In this document: positions 35,384 to 44,113 of the stretch, one piece after another | Layout of the letters: the number at the start of each line of letters is the position of its first letter | Position numbering within the stretch: the first letter of the stretch is position 1 | Assembly: GCF_003867015.1 (NCBI RefSeq) | Contig: NZ_CP032548.1 | Location: 1,555,001 to 1,619,000, forward strand | DNA from: Tenacibaculum singaporense | Lineage (GTDB): Bacteria > Bacteroidota > Bacteroidia > Flavobacteriales > Flavobacteriaceae | Length of the DNA: 64,000 nt | Direction: 5' to 3' | The notes under the pieces: model-generated | The model's database searches: none | What the model saw: only the letters and a program-made list of their open reading frames with translations | What the model was told of the DNA's origin: nothing | Position numbers and translations under genes: made by a program

Positions 35384-35725
35384 TTAAAAAATAGGTTTTA
35401 ATGTTGCTTCAAATTGAGAACCTGTTAAGTTTTTTGTTTTAAAAAACTTATACAGTATAAAACAGGTAGGTATTGTTAAAAAGACTGTGCAGATTATAAA
35501 AGTGCTAAGGCTACAAAATATGCCTAAAATTTGGGTGCTAGCTTCTCCTATATACGAAGCGATATTGTTTTGAGGATTTTTAAAGTACATATGAACCGAT
35601 AAGGCATACTCATAAAACCGAACTGAAGTTTCGTAGATTAACCAAGCGGGGTAAAACCATTTTCTAATAGGTTCCCACCATTTTCCCCAGATTGACTTTA
35701 GTTGTTGTTTGTTGTTATCTTCCAT
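35384..35725 (-). CDS. Small membrane protein, unknown function
   Basis: I place the start at 35725 (MEDNNKQQLKSIWGKWW), leaving 113 residues; the frame is open to 35773, but those 16 extra residues run up against the previous gene. It has two hydrophobic segments (about residues 62-85 and 80-100 region, ILGIFCSLSTFIICTVFLTI) and several tryptophans near the N-terminus. No family is recognised. It lies between a Crp/Fnr regulator and a flavodoxin-like reductase, within an operon. Confidence 0.65.
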   Translation of the reverse strand: MEDNNKQQLKSIWGKWWEPIRKWFYPAWLIYETSVRFYEYALSVHMYFKNPQNNIASYIGEASTQILGIFCSLSTFIICTVFLTIPTCFILYKFFKTKNLTGSQFEATLKPIF

Positions 35726-35783
35726 TGTTATTGTATTTATTAGCAAAATTGCTGTAAATGGAAGGCTTATCATTTGATATAAA

Positions 35784-36365
35784 TCAAATTCGTTTTTTGG
35801 GGCTTCTTATTCTGCTTAACGTTTCAAGAGTTATTCCTAAATAAGAGGCAATATGTGTAAGGGGAATTCTGTTGGTTATAAAAGGATAAATACTAAGGAG
35901 GTGTTTATACCTTTCTTCTGCTTTGTTGAATTGAATGGTGTATAATCGCTCGCAAAGCCCCAACATGGTTTCAGTTACTATTTTACTAATTAAGCGTTCA
36001 AAATCGTGATGTTTTTGAGAAAGCTTATCAACCGTATCTTTTGAAAATTCCAAAACGGTTGAATCTTCAACAAATTCAACATAGTGTGGACTAGGTTCGT
36101 TACTAAAAAAGCTAACAATGGAAGCCATAAACTGATTTTCGAAAGTAAACCAATCAGAAATATCTTTACCATCTTTTAAGTAATATGCTCTAGAACATCC
36201 TTGTATAATAAAAAAGACTTTTTTAGAAAACTGTCCTTCTCGTACAACAATGTCACCTTTTTTATATACACAAACTTTTGAACTGGTAATTAATTCTTGT
36301 TGACACTCAGTAGATAGCGGAGTGTATGCTTCCTCAATCGTTTTAAAGACTTTTTTATAATTCAT
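35784..36365 (-). CDS. Crp/Fnr family transcriptional regulator
   Basis: The 193-residue protein has an N-terminal cyclic-nucleotide-binding fold (about 25-125: VYKKGDIVVREGQFSKKVFFIIQG, with the usual glycine turns) and a C-terminal region ending in IPLTHIASYLGITLETLSRIR, the winged-helix recognition helix typical of small Bacteroidota Crp-like regulators. The phosphate-binding Arg of true cAMP receptors is not evident, so the ligand is unknown. It probably controls the two following genes. Confidence 0.85.
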   Translation of the reverse strand: MNYKKVFKTIEEAYTPLSTECQQELITSSKVCVYKKGDIVVREGQFSKKVFFIIQGCSRAYYLKDGKDISDWFTFENQFMASIVSFFSNEPSPHYVEFVEDSTVLEFSKDTVDKLSQKHHDFERLISKIVTETMLGLCERLYTIQFNKAEERYKHLLSIYPFITNRIPLTHIASYLGITLETLSRIRSPKKRI

Positions 36366-36441
36366 CCTCTCTCATTAGTAGCTTCAAACCTACTATTTTT
36401 TTACTAAGTTCAAAAGTTATGTGTGTTAATATGCTGTGCTT

Positions 36442-37173
36442 TTAAGAAGGGTTGGCAACACCATAATTTTTCATTAAAAAGTCTAAAGAAAACCCTAGTT
36501 TTAAATACATTTCTTTAGCCATTTCTGAGGCTTGTAGTGTAGCTAATGATAAATTCTGGTCAATAGCTTTATTCAATGTATGGCGCATAATTTCGGTAGC
36601 AAAACCTTGTTTCCTTTTTTCAGGAATAATACCCAAGCTGTGCAAACCAGCAATAGTATTAGTAGTGTATAAAATTATGGTTCCAACAAGTTCTTGTTCA
36701 AAATAAACAAGGTAGTAGGGTATGGCTTCTTTGGTTTTTAAAATGGTTGCTGTACTTATTTCGTAACTAAAGGCTTTAAAAAAAGCGTTGCTCCAAATGT
36801 TAGCTTCTTCTGTGTTTTCTACTCTTTTAAAATCGATCTGTCTTTGAGTTTCAAACTTTTCTTTTAGTTCTAAACTCATTCCGTATTGTGTTGACTTTAA
36901 CTGAATTTTAGTGTCAAATTCTACATTGTTTTCTTGATTGGGTAGTGCAAATAAAGAAAATGTAAAATGCTTATCTTCTCCTAACATTTGTTGTTGTACT
37001 TCTTTTAGTTGGTTTTTAGAAGGAGAGAGGTTGGTCCAAATTCTATTAGGCCATTGGGCATTTTCAATATAAGCGCTTTCAAAAGATGTTTCTTTATGAT
37101 ATCCTTGATATGGAGCCGCAGCAGTTTTCCACAAAGAAGTTAAATTATTAATATTTGATACTATTTTTTTCAT
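36442..37173 (-). CDS. GNAT family N-acetyltransferase
   Basis: The 243-residue product has a variable N-terminal half and a C-terminal GNAT domain (about 145-235): VGTIILYTTNTIAGLHSLGIIPEKRKQGFATEIM covers strands 4-5 and the acetyl-CoA-binding loop (Arg/Gln-x-x-Gly), followed by AKEMYLKLGF. The start codon overlaps the stop of the YdcZ-type transporter gene (4 bases), so both are translated from one message. Substrate unknown. Confidence 0.82.
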   Translation of the reverse strand: MKKIVSNINNLTSLWKTAAAPYQGYHKETSFESAYIENAQWPNRIWTNLSPSKNQLKEVQQQMLGEDKHFTFSLFALPNQENNVEFDTKIQLKSTQYGMSLELKEKFETQRQIDFKRVENTEEANIWSNAFFKAFSYEISTATILKTKEAIPYYLVYFEQELVGTIILYTTNTIAGLHSLGIIPEKRKQGFATEIMRHTLNKAIDQNLSLATLQASEMAKEMYLKLGFSLDFLMKNYGVANPS

Positions 37174-37619
37174 TTTGAGTTGATTAAAAGAATACTAATT
37201 GCCATGAAAACAATTCCAACACATTTTTTGGTAGTTATAGGCTCAACAGGCAGGTTTAACCAACCAAATTTTCCTGCGAATAACGAAAAAATCAATTGAC
37301 CACATAAGCCAAAAGCAATCATTTTTGAAATCCCTAGCTTTGGTATGGTGTAAAAATAAAGAGAAATACCAATCATGCTAAAAAGTCCGCCAATAAACCA
37401 TAAATACCAAGGTACTTGTTGCGCTATAGTTAGTTGAATACTTTCTTCTTTGAATAGATATATGAATAAGCACCCAAAAACAGCACTGGCTATAGAGGTG
37501 GCTATAACAGCAATAACAGGTTGTTTTACAATAGCACCTAATTGTGTGTTAAATCCTGCTTGAACTGCTAGTGAAACCCCACCAATAAAGGCCAAAAAGT
37601 ATAAAAAGAATATTTTCAT
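37170..37619 (-). CDS. YdcZ-type DMT family transporter
   Basis: The 149-residue integral membrane protein has five hydrophobic segments and the pattern of the DMT_YdcZ (DUF606) family: FIGGVSLAVQAGFNTQLG at the start, FIGGLFSMIGISLYFYTIPKLG in the middle, and GIVFMAISILLINSK at the end. Members are small drug/metabolite exporters, usually acting as dimers; the substrate is unknown. It lies downstream of the Xdh-linked Crp/Fnr gene. Confidence 0.8.
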   Translation of the reverse strand: MKIFFLYFLAFIGGVSLAVQAGFNTQLGAIVKQPVIAVIATSIASAVFGCLFIYLFKEESIQLTIAQQVPWYLWFIGGLFSMIGISLYFYTIPKLGISKMIAFGLCGQLIFSLFAGKFGWLNLPVEPITTKKCVGIVFMAISILLINSK

Positions 37620-37670
37620 ACTGCAAAGATGAAAAGGAAATACAACCTTTTTCTTTACATATGTTGATTG

Positions 37671-38273
37671 CTATACAGTTTTTTTAATGCTCTTACGAAT
37701 TCGGCTTAATTGAGTAGGCGTGATACCTAAGTGAGAGGCAATATAGTGTAACGGTATTCTATTTTCTATGTTTGGGTTAGCGTTTACAAAATCGAGATAT
37801 CGTTCTTTAGCTTCTTTTAAAACAATATCAATTTCTCGTTTCTCTTTATCAATTACCCAGTTCTTTTCAAGATAAGCAATATAGAAGTTTTGTAAATCTT
37901 GGTTTTCTCTAATAAGTTGTCTGTAGGTGTCATACGGAAAACTAATAATTGTAGAGTCTTCTATAACTTCCAGAGAAAACTGAGAAGGTGTATTGGTAAG
38001 TGACGATACGACTGAACCTACAAAGTTTTCTGCTAAAAAGATGTTTTTATGGTATACCGTACCATCTTTATGTAAAAAACAAGAAACTACAGCCCCTTTG
38101 TAAAGTACATGAACGTGTTTTGAGATTTTACCAAAAGGTAATAAAGTAGTTCCCTTTTTTAAATCATGAATTTTTGCAGCTGAAAACAAAGAAGAAATGG
38201 AATCATCGCCCACAGTAGCATAACGATTAAAAACGCTTGTTAAAAAGGTTTTATATTCATTAGGTTGATTCAT
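37671..38273 (-). CDS. Crp/Fnr family regulator of the xdh operon (probable)
   Basis: The chosen start (MNQPNEYKTFLTSVF) is at 38273, 7 bases after the XdhC stop; the longer frame to 38315 would overlap XdhC. The 200-residue product has a cNMP-binding-type domain (LKKGTTLLPFGKISKHVHVLYKG, then a TVYHKNIF loop) and a C-terminal helix-turn-helix (IPLHYIASHLGITPTQLSRIRK). Its place at the end of the xanthine dehydrogenase operon suggests it regulates purine use or is autoregulated with it. Confidence 0.83.
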   Translation of the reverse strand: MNQPNEYKTFLTSVFNRYATVGDDSISSLFSAAKIHDLKKGTTLLPFGKISKHVHVLYKGAVVSCFLHKDGTVYHKNIFLAENFVGSVVSSLTNTPSQFSLEVIEDSTIISFPYDTYRQLIRENQDLQNFYIAYLEKNWVIDKEKREIDIVLKEAKERYLDFVNANPNIENRIPLHYIASHLGITPTQLSRIRKSIKKTV

Positions 38274-38280
38274 TATTTGT

Positions 38281-39225
38281 TTAGGTGTTTTTAATTTGAA
38301 TGATTTGTGCCGCAATACTTACCGCTATTTCCTCAGGGGTTTCACTTTTTATTGAAAGTCCAATAGGTGCGTGAACTTTATTTAATTCTTCTTGAGTAAC
38401 CCCTTCGTTTTGTAAAACTTCCCACATGGTTTGTAGTTTTGCTTTGCTACCCAAAACTCCTAAAAATTGATAGTTGTTTTTAAGGAGTTTACTCAATACC
38501 AATTTGTCATCAGTGTATTTATTAGTCATAATGGCTACATAGCTTGAAGAAGATTCTTCTATGTAGTTTTCAATATCGTTATAATCAATAACCTGTTTTT
38601 TATGAGCAGTTTGGTTGTTTTCTAAGGTGTTGAGGTTTTCTCGATTGTCAAAAACCACCACATAGAAACCAAGTTTAACAAAGAGTTCAGAAACAGCAAC
38701 GCCTACATGTCCACCACCTACAATGTACAAGGTTTCTTTAAAACCGATATGTTCTTTAAAATACCAATCTTCTTTCGAGTTGATGTTATACTCAAATTGG
38801 TTTTTTAGAGTATGGGGAGTAAAATCAAATTGGGTAGGAGACAAATGTAAAGTCCCTTTTTTACCCTGTTGTAAAGAAGAAATAATAGTTGAAATTATTG
38901 AAACATGCTTAGCATCTAAGCAATGAAAGGCAACCGTTTGTTCACCAGAACAAATCATCCCAGAACCATCTTTGATATTTCCTTTATGGATTTGTTTTTT
39001 GATGAATGTTGGCGGATTCTCTTGTTGTAATAGTTGTTTGGCTTCTTCAACGAGTGCAAACTCCATTACACCACCGCCCACAGAACCGAAAATAAAACCA
39101 TCTTCAGCAATTAACATTTTAAAGCCTTTTCGTCCAGGAGAACTGCCAAGGTTTTCAATTACCGTTAGAAGGTATACCTTCTGCTTATTTTGAAGTTTTG
39201 TATGTAACTGTTGCCAAAATTCCAT
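38281..39225 (-). CDS. XdhC family molybdenum cofactor insertion protein
   Basis: The 314-residue protein has both XdhC domains: the N-terminal part with NLGSSPGRKGFKMLI and FGSVGGGVMEFALVEEA, and the C-terminal Rossmann part with YIVGGGHVGVAVSEL, then AIMTNKYTDDKLVL and FLGVLGSKAK. A conserved ICSGEQ sits between. XdhC binds and sulfurates the molybdenum cofactor before insertion into xanthine dehydrogenase. It is in the same operon as both dehydrogenase subunits, which matches this job. Confidence 0.9.
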   Translation of the reverse strand: MEFWQQLHTKLQNKQKVYLLTVIENLGSSPGRKGFKMLIAEDGFIFGSVGGGVMEFALVEEAKQLLQQENPPTFIKKQIHKGNIKDGSGMICSGEQTVAFHCLDAKHVSIISTIISSLQQGKKGTLHLSPTQFDFTPHTLKNQFEYNINSKEDWYFKEHIGFKETLYIVGGGHVGVAVSELFVKLGFYVVVFDNRENLNTLENNQTAHKKQVIDYNDIENYIEESSSSYVAIMTNKYTDDKLVLSKLLKNNYQFLGVLGSKAKLQTMWEVLQNEGVTQEELNKVHAPIGLSIKSETPEEIAVSIAAQIIQIKNT

Positions 39226-39231
39226 AAAAGC

Positions 39232-39729
39232 TTAGTTAAAAATGGTTTCGCTTAGGGCATAATAAATAGCCATTAGTGCAGAAAAAATAGCACTGGCTAA
39301 AAAACGCCAATCGAGTTTTACTTTATTTTGAATGATAAAATTAGCGATAAATGAAATAGGGATGTTCACTAAAAACGACCAACAAGCAACAATGAATAAG
39401 TTACTGGTTATTTGTTCAAAATTCCCAGAAAATAATTTGATAAACAGCAAATGTCTAAAAATCCAAAATGGATTAAAGTACGCAATCGCTAATATGGTTT
39501 TTGCTATAGTTCTTTTGAGTCCGCTATTGTTTGCTGTCTTTTTTTCTATCCAATTAAAATAATTAGGGATTTCAAAAGCATAAACAGTAGCACCAATAAC
39601 TACCATCCCGAGAAGTCTGTATATAGAAAACTCGTTTAGTAAAAGGGATGCAATGGTGTCTCCAATACTATAAATTAATGCCCCCCTAAATATATTCTGT
39701 TTGGTGAATTGTAGTTTGATATTGTCTAT
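39232..39729 (-). CDS. Membrane protein, Mpv17-like, with non-standard start
   Basis: The first ATG in frame (39606) would cut off a well-formed N-terminus. The frame stays open upstream to the stop of the preceding GNAT gene and reads DNIKLQFTKQNIFRGALIYS then IGDTIASLLLNEF, with ATA at 39729 exactly where a Met would be expected and no ATG, GTG or TTG in between. From there the product is 165 residues with four hydrophobic segments; the C-terminus (ANFIIQNKVKLDWRFLAS, then AIYYALSE) is reminiscent of Mpv17/PMP22 proteins. Either a rare ATA start is used, the start codon has been lost, or translation is re-initiated. Its place between GNAT and XdhC genes in the xdh operon does not explain its function. 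Confidence 0.6.
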   Translation of the reverse strand: MDNIKLQFTKQNIFRGALIYSIGDTIASLLLNEFSIYRLLGMVVIGATVYAFEIPNYFNWIEKKTANNSGLKRTIAKTILAIAYFNPFWIFRHLLFIKLFSGNFEQITSNLFIVACWSFLVNIPISFIANFIIQNKVKLDWRFLASAIFSALMAIYYALSETIFN

Positions 39730-39735
39730 TTTTAA

Positions 39736-40317
39736 TTAAACGAAATCTGATTTTAATAACGAGTAAATTTCGCTGTCTAAAAACTTCCCATTATAAAAGT
39801 AGTTCTCTCTAAAATAGGCTTCTTTTTGAAAACCTAATTTTAAAAGAATACTTCTTGAGTTTTGGTTTTTAGGGTTTATGTTGGCTTCTAAACTATGAAG
39901 GTTGAATGTGTGAAAAGCAAAGTGAATTAAGGTATTCATAGCTTCTTTCATATAACCTTTTCCCCAATAATCAGGGTTTAATACATAGCCTATTTCACCT
40001 CTAAAGTTTTGTTTGTCTAATCTCCATATTCCAAAATCACCAATAAGAGTATTGTTTTCTTTGAGCGTAATAGCCCAAGTAATTCCGTTTTTATCTTTAA
40101 AAGCTTGTTGAATAAGTGCTATTCTTTTTTCAATGTCTTTGGGAGATTGCGGAACATCAGAGTCTAAGTATTTAGAAACTTCAGGGTGAGTTCTAACGTT
40201 AAACAGTTCAGAGGCATCAGCCTTTGTGTATTCTCTAAATAAAAGTCTTTCACTTTCTAATTTAGGAAACGTATCAAAAATACTTTCGTTTATTGCGTAT
40301 GTCATTCTATTTTTCAT
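39736..40317 (-). CDS. GNAT acetyltransferase, RimJ/RimL type
   Basis: The 193-residue protein has the layout of ribosomal-protein-type acetyltransferases: LESERLLFREYTKADASELF at the start, LIGDFGIWRLDKQNFRGEIGYVL, then PDYWGKGYMKEAMNTL (the acetyl-CoA pyrophosphate loop) and NSRSILLKLGF. It overlaps the end of the XdhB gene by 11 bases, so it is translationally coupled. The natural substrate is unknown; many relatives acetylate small molecules or protein N-termini. Confidence 0.85.
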   Translation of the reverse strand: MKNRMTYAINESIFDTFPKLESERLLFREYTKADASELFNVRTHPEVSKYLDSDVPQSPKDIEKRIALIQQAFKDKNGITWAITLKENNTLIGDFGIWRLDKQNFRGEIGYVLNPDYWGKGYMKEAMNTLIHFAFHTFNLHSLEANINPKNQNSRSILLKLGFQKEAYFRENYFYNGKFLDSEIYSLLKSDFV

Positions 40318-42568
40318 ACAATCCCATCAACACTTTTTCGGGTGTAAAAGGAGCGTGGAATTTTAATTTATAATTAGGGTTAAAGGTTTTTACCGCTTGC
40401 TGAATGGCAAAATAAGCCCCAATTCCATACATTAATGGAGGTTCACCAACCGCTTTCGATTTTTTAATAGCCATTTGATTCCCTTCAGTTTTTAACGGAA
40501 TGGTTTCAACTGTTTTGGGAGCTGAAAAAATATCAGGCACCTTGTAGGTAGACAAGGCATTCGATAATAATCGTCCTTCATTATTATAAGAGATTTCTTC
40601 CATAGTCATCCAACCAATTCCTTGTGCCAAAGCACCTTCAACTTGCCCTAAATCAATGCCCATATTCATACTTTTACCAAAGTCGTGTACAATTTTTACA
40701 CTGTCAATTTCATAATTACCACGGATACAATCTACAGTAACTGTTGTTATTGCAGTACCGTATACATGGTAGGCAAACGGATGTCCTTTTTCTTTGGTTT
40801 TATCAAAATGAATAACTGGTGTAGCATAATGTGCATTTTCAGATAGTGCCACACGACGTAGCATCACTTCAGCAATTAAAGCTTCCCATGTTAGATCTGA
40901 TTTTTTATCGCTTACAAAAACAGCATCTTCTTGAAAAGAGATGTTTTCTTTTTTGGTAGAGAGCATGTCAGCGACAACTTCTGTTAGTCGTTCAACTAAC
41001 GAATTACAAGCCATTTCAGTTGCTTTTCCGTTAAGGTCGGCAGTTGAACTTGCTGCAGAAGGTGAAGTATTGGCAACGCGTGTAGTGTTCGTGGTTTCCA
41101 GTTTTACTTTATGAGGCGAAATTCCTAAAACACTTTGTGCTACTTGTAATATTTTGGTGTTTACACTTTGTCCCATTTCTACTGCACCTGTAGAAACACC
41201 AACACTTCCATCTTGATAAATATGTACCAAAGCACGTGCATGGTTCATCGGGGTATTGGTAAACGAAATACCAAAAGCAATAGGCATTAATGAAATACCT
41301 TTTTTGTAGCGGTCGTTCTTATTATTGAAGTCAGCTACTTCTTGTTCTAGCTGTTCAAGTTGATATTGCTCTTTTGCACTAAACCACGAACTTTGTGCTT
41401 GTACTTCGGTTGCAATTTGCCCGTAAGAAAACTCATCGTTTTCAGCTAATAGATTTACTTCTTGTATTTTTCTTTTGTTGATTCCGATTTTATCAGCGGC
41501 ATCTGCAATAGCACTTTCAATAACAAACATACCTTGCGGACCACCAAAACCACGGAAAGCGGTATTAGGAGGTAGGTTGGTTTTACAGCTATACACGGTA
41601 GTATGTACATTTGGAACAAAATAGCTATTGGTAGCATGAAACAAAGTTCTTTCAGCAATAGCAGGAGATAAATCAGCGGCGGCACCAGAGTTTTGTAAAA
41701 ACTCAGCTTCAAAGGCTTTAATTTTTAGGTCTTTGGTGAGTCCTATTTTATAAAATGAGGAATAGGGGTGACGTTTTCCTGTCATACGTAAATCGTCATG
41801 GCGATTCAGCATGTATTTAACTGGGCGGTTTAAGTGTTGCACTGCCACAGCAGCCATCACTGCCCAAGGAGTTGCTTGATCTTCTTTACCACCAAAACCA
41901 CCTCCTAAACGGATGACATCTACTTCAATTTTATGCATCGGGATACCCAACACTTTCGCCGCTGTTTTTTGTACAGCAGTAGGGCCTTGAGTAGACGAGG
42001 TAATTTTTATATTTCCATTTTCTTGCGGAACCGCATAACAACCTTGTGTTTCGAGGTACAAATGCTCTTGTCCGTTCGAAAAAGTTTCGCCTTCAAATAC
42101 ATATTCACATTCGGTAAAAGCATTTTGGGTGTCTCCTAAGTTAAATGAACGAGGAGCATTGATAAAACTTCCTTTTTCTTTGGCTTCTTTAGCGGTTGTG
42201 ATTACAGGAAGTTCTTCAATATTTATGGTAATTAAGGCTCTAGCTTTTTTAGCGATGGCTTCACTTTTAGCAACAATAAAAGCAATGGGTTGTCCCCAAA
42301 AATGGACTTCATCTTCTGCCCATAAGGGTTCATCAGGAATGATGCCTCCAATCTGATTTTCTCCTAAGACATCTTTATAGGTGAATATTTTTACAACACC
42401 TTCTAGTGCTTCTGCTTTAGAATAATCTACCGATTTGATTTTTCCATGCGCTTTTGGCGAGTCGAAAACCAAGCCGAATAAGGTATCCTGTCTTAGCATT
42501 AAATCGTCAACAAATAACGATTCTCCTCTAACATGTGTAAAACTGTCAATGTTTTTCATCGTCTTCAT
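40307..42568 (-). CDS. xdhB: Xanthine dehydrogenase molybdopterin-binding subunit
   Basis: The 753-residue protein is the large subunit of a two-gene xanthine dehydrogenase. It begins with HVRGESLFVDD and contains the molybdopterin-binding motifs RLGGGFGGKE and NTAFRGFGGPQGMFV, then VEMGQSVNTKILQVA, and the late KAVGEPPLMYG motif, where Glu709 is the catalytic base. The enzyme oxidises hypoxanthine and xanthine to uric acid in the cytoplasm and passes electrons to the FeS/FAD subunit. Start and stop overlap with xdhA by a TAATG-type junction, so the subunits are coupled. All key motifs are present. Confidence 0.93.
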   Translation of the reverse strand: MKTMKNIDSFTHVRGESLFVDDLMLRQDTLFGLVFDSPKAHGKIKSVDYSKAEALEGVVKIFTYKDVLGENQIGGIIPDEPLWAEDEVHFWGQPIAFIVAKSEAIAKKARALITINIEELPVITTAKEAKEKGSFINAPRSFNLGDTQNAFTECEYVFEGETFSNGQEHLYLETQGCYAVPQENGNIKITSSTQGPTAVQKTAAKVLGIPMHKIEVDVIRLGGGFGGKEDQATPWAVMAAVAVQHLNRPVKYMLNRHDDLRMTGKRHPYSSFYKIGLTKDLKIKAFEAEFLQNSGAAADLSPAIAERTLFHATNSYFVPNVHTTVYSCKTNLPPNTAFRGFGGPQGMFVIESAIADAADKIGINKRKIQEVNLLAENDEFSYGQIATEVQAQSSWFSAKEQYQLEQLEQEVADFNNKNDRYKKGISLMPIAFGISFTNTPMNHARALVHIYQDGSVGVSTGAVEMGQSVNTKILQVAQSVLGISPHKVKLETTNTTRVANTSPSAASSTADLNGKATEMACNSLVERLTEVVADMLSTKKENISFQEDAVFVSDKKSDLTWEALIAEVMLRRVALSENAHYATPVIHFDKTKEKGHPFAYHVYGTAITTVTVDCIRGNYEIDSVKIVHDFGKSMNMGIDLGQVEGALAQGIGWMTMEEISYNNEGRLLSNALSTYKVPDIFSAPKTVETIPLKTEGNQMAIKKSKAVGEPPLMYGIGAYFAIQQAVKTFNPNYKLKFHAPFTPEKVLMGLYEK

Positions 42569-43965
42569 TAGGCAATTAGTTTTTTAAGTTCTACTTGATT
42601 TGGGAATAGTTCTAAAAAGTGAGCAAAAAATAACTGTCTTGCTAACAAACGCTTATAGTCAGCAGTTCCACGAACATCGCTAATAGGCGAAATTTCTGAT
42701 TGTAAAATAGTTTCGGCTTCTTTTATAGTTTCAGAATTGATTGTTTTTCCGATTAAAAAAGCGTTGGTATTGGATAAATACTTTGGAATAGCGGCCACAC
42801 CTCCTAAAGAAAAATGAGCATCTGTAATTGTATTGTTTTTTAGTGTAATTCTTCCTGCCGAATTTACACTAGCAATGTCTAAATGTGTTCGTTTGCTGAC
42901 TTTCTCAAAATTGAAAAAGTCTTCTGCTTGTGGAACTTTGAACTGTATTGATTGTAAGATTTCACCTTCGTGTAAATCGTACTTTTTATAGTCTTGATGA
43001 AATTCTTGAAATGGAATTTGTCGCGTATTTCCATCTTCTTTTTGAATGGTTAACGTTGAGTTCAATGCTAAAAAGAAAATAGACATATCGCCAATAGGTG
43101 AGGCGTTTACAAAGTTACCACCGATGGTTCCCATGTTTCTGATTTGCTCAGAAGAAACAAGTTTCAAAAATTGTTTGAGTTTAGGAAAGAGGGTTTGTAA
43201 TTGTTTGCTTTCTGCTATTTCGGTCACTGTTGTATTAGCACCTAGTGTACAAAATCCTTCGGTAAAAGAAATTTCTTTTAAAGCGTTTTTATCGGTTAAT
43301 AAATGTACATCTTCTTCCGCCATTTTATCAGCATGCTGTACATAAATATCGGTTCCGTTAGCTACTTTTATTCCCGTTTTTTCAAAGGTTTTTGGTTGTA
43401 TTTGTGCTAATTTTTCAGGGATAGTTTCAAAATAATTAGGAATAAACCCTTCTTTGATTAGCCAGTCAATTTGATGGTTTTTATCTTTCTGTTGCAGTTT
43501 TTGTTCTATTTCAAAACCGGCTTTTTCAATCGATTTATACCCTGTACAACGACAAATGTTTCCGCTAATAGCATCGTTACAAGAAGTTGTTTGTTTACTG
43601 TCAAGAGCATAACCAGTCATAGAAACGACAAACCCTGGTGTACAAAAACCACATTGCGTCGCATAATTATCGGCCATTGCTTTTTGAACGGTATTCAGTT
43701 CTTTTGGTAGATTGATGCCTTCTATCGTAACGATGTGTTTTCCGTTAGCATTCCCTAATGGAAAAATACACGAAGTTATACTTTGATAGCTAAGGCTACC
43801 GTTTTTTTGTTCGCCGATTAGAACGGTACAAGCACCACAATCACCTTCACGACATCCTATTTTTGTACCTTTTAACTGTTGATGTTCTCGAATAAAATCG
43901 AGTAGGGTAATACCAGCGTTTGCTGTAGTTTTTATTACCTGATTATTTAATATAAATTGTATCAT
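42568..43965 (-). CDS. xdhA: Xanthine dehydrogenase FeS/FAD subunit
   Basis: The 465-residue protein has two [2Fe-2S] sites: a plant-ferredoxin type (Cys38, Cys43, Cys46, Cys66 in GCREGDCGACTVLIG and SCIFPL) and a helical type (Cys105, Cys108, Cys138, Cys140 in TQCGFCTPG and NICRCTGY). Residues about 190-465 are the FAD domain (GTDIYVQHADKM, IRNMGTIGGNFVNASPIGDM). It carries electrons from the molybdenum site to NAD or another acceptor. It is the first gene of the operon; on the minus strand a TATCTTGC box at 43976-43983, just upstream of its start, resembles a -7 element. Confidence 0.93.
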   Translation of the reverse strand: MIQFILNNQVIKTTANAGITLLDFIREHQQLKGTKIGCREGDCGACTVLIGEQKNGSLSYQSITSCIFPLGNANGKHIVTIEGINLPKELNTVQKAMADNYATQCGFCTPGFVVSMTGYALDSKQTTSCNDAISGNICRCTGYKSIEKAGFEIEQKLQQKDKNHQIDWLIKEGFIPNYFETIPEKLAQIQPKTFEKTGIKVANGTDIYVQHADKMAEEDVHLLTDKNALKEISFTEGFCTLGANTTVTEIAESKQLQTLFPKLKQFLKLVSSEQIRNMGTIGGNFVNASPIGDMSIFFLALNSTLTIQKEDGNTRQIPFQEFHQDYKKYDLHEGEILQSIQFKVPQAEDFFNFEKVSKRTHLDIASVNSAGRITLKNNTITDAHFSLGGVAAIPKYLSNTNAFLIGKTINSETIKEAETILQSEISPISDVRGTADYKRLLARQLFFAHFLELFPNQVELKKLIA

Positions 43966-44068
43966 AAGCAGAATGCAAGATACGAAAATGTAACGTTAGG
44001 TGAAAAGTGAGGAGCTTTGATTTTTAATTGTCACTAATTTTATAATCAAAACTGATAGCAATAAAAAA

Positions 44069-44088
44069 GCCTCCAAATTTTTGGAGGC
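44069..44088 (-). terminator. Terminator after the coiled-coil gene
   Basis: GCCTCCAA, loop ATTT, TTGGAGGC gives a perfect 8-bp stem flanked by A and T runs on both sides. It lies 25 bases after the minus-strand stop at 44114 and separates that operon from xdhA. Confidence 0.88.
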
Positions 44089-44113
44089 TTTTGTATATAC
44101 TTTAAGAAAAATA

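Noticed and set aside
36442..37173. Fusion of the YdcZ transporter with the GNAT gene
   Set aside because: The two genes overlap by only 4 bases in different frames; both have their own start and stop.
41455..41712. Minus-strand ORF inside xdhB
   Set aside because: It overlaps xdhB in another frame; xdhB is unbroken with all motifs.
40307..43965. Carbon monoxide dehydrogenase
   Set aside because: The order FeS/FAD subunit then Moco subunit with XdhC, and the KAVGEPP and RGFGGPQ motifs, fit xanthine dehydrogenase; the Cox active-site cysteine motif is not present.
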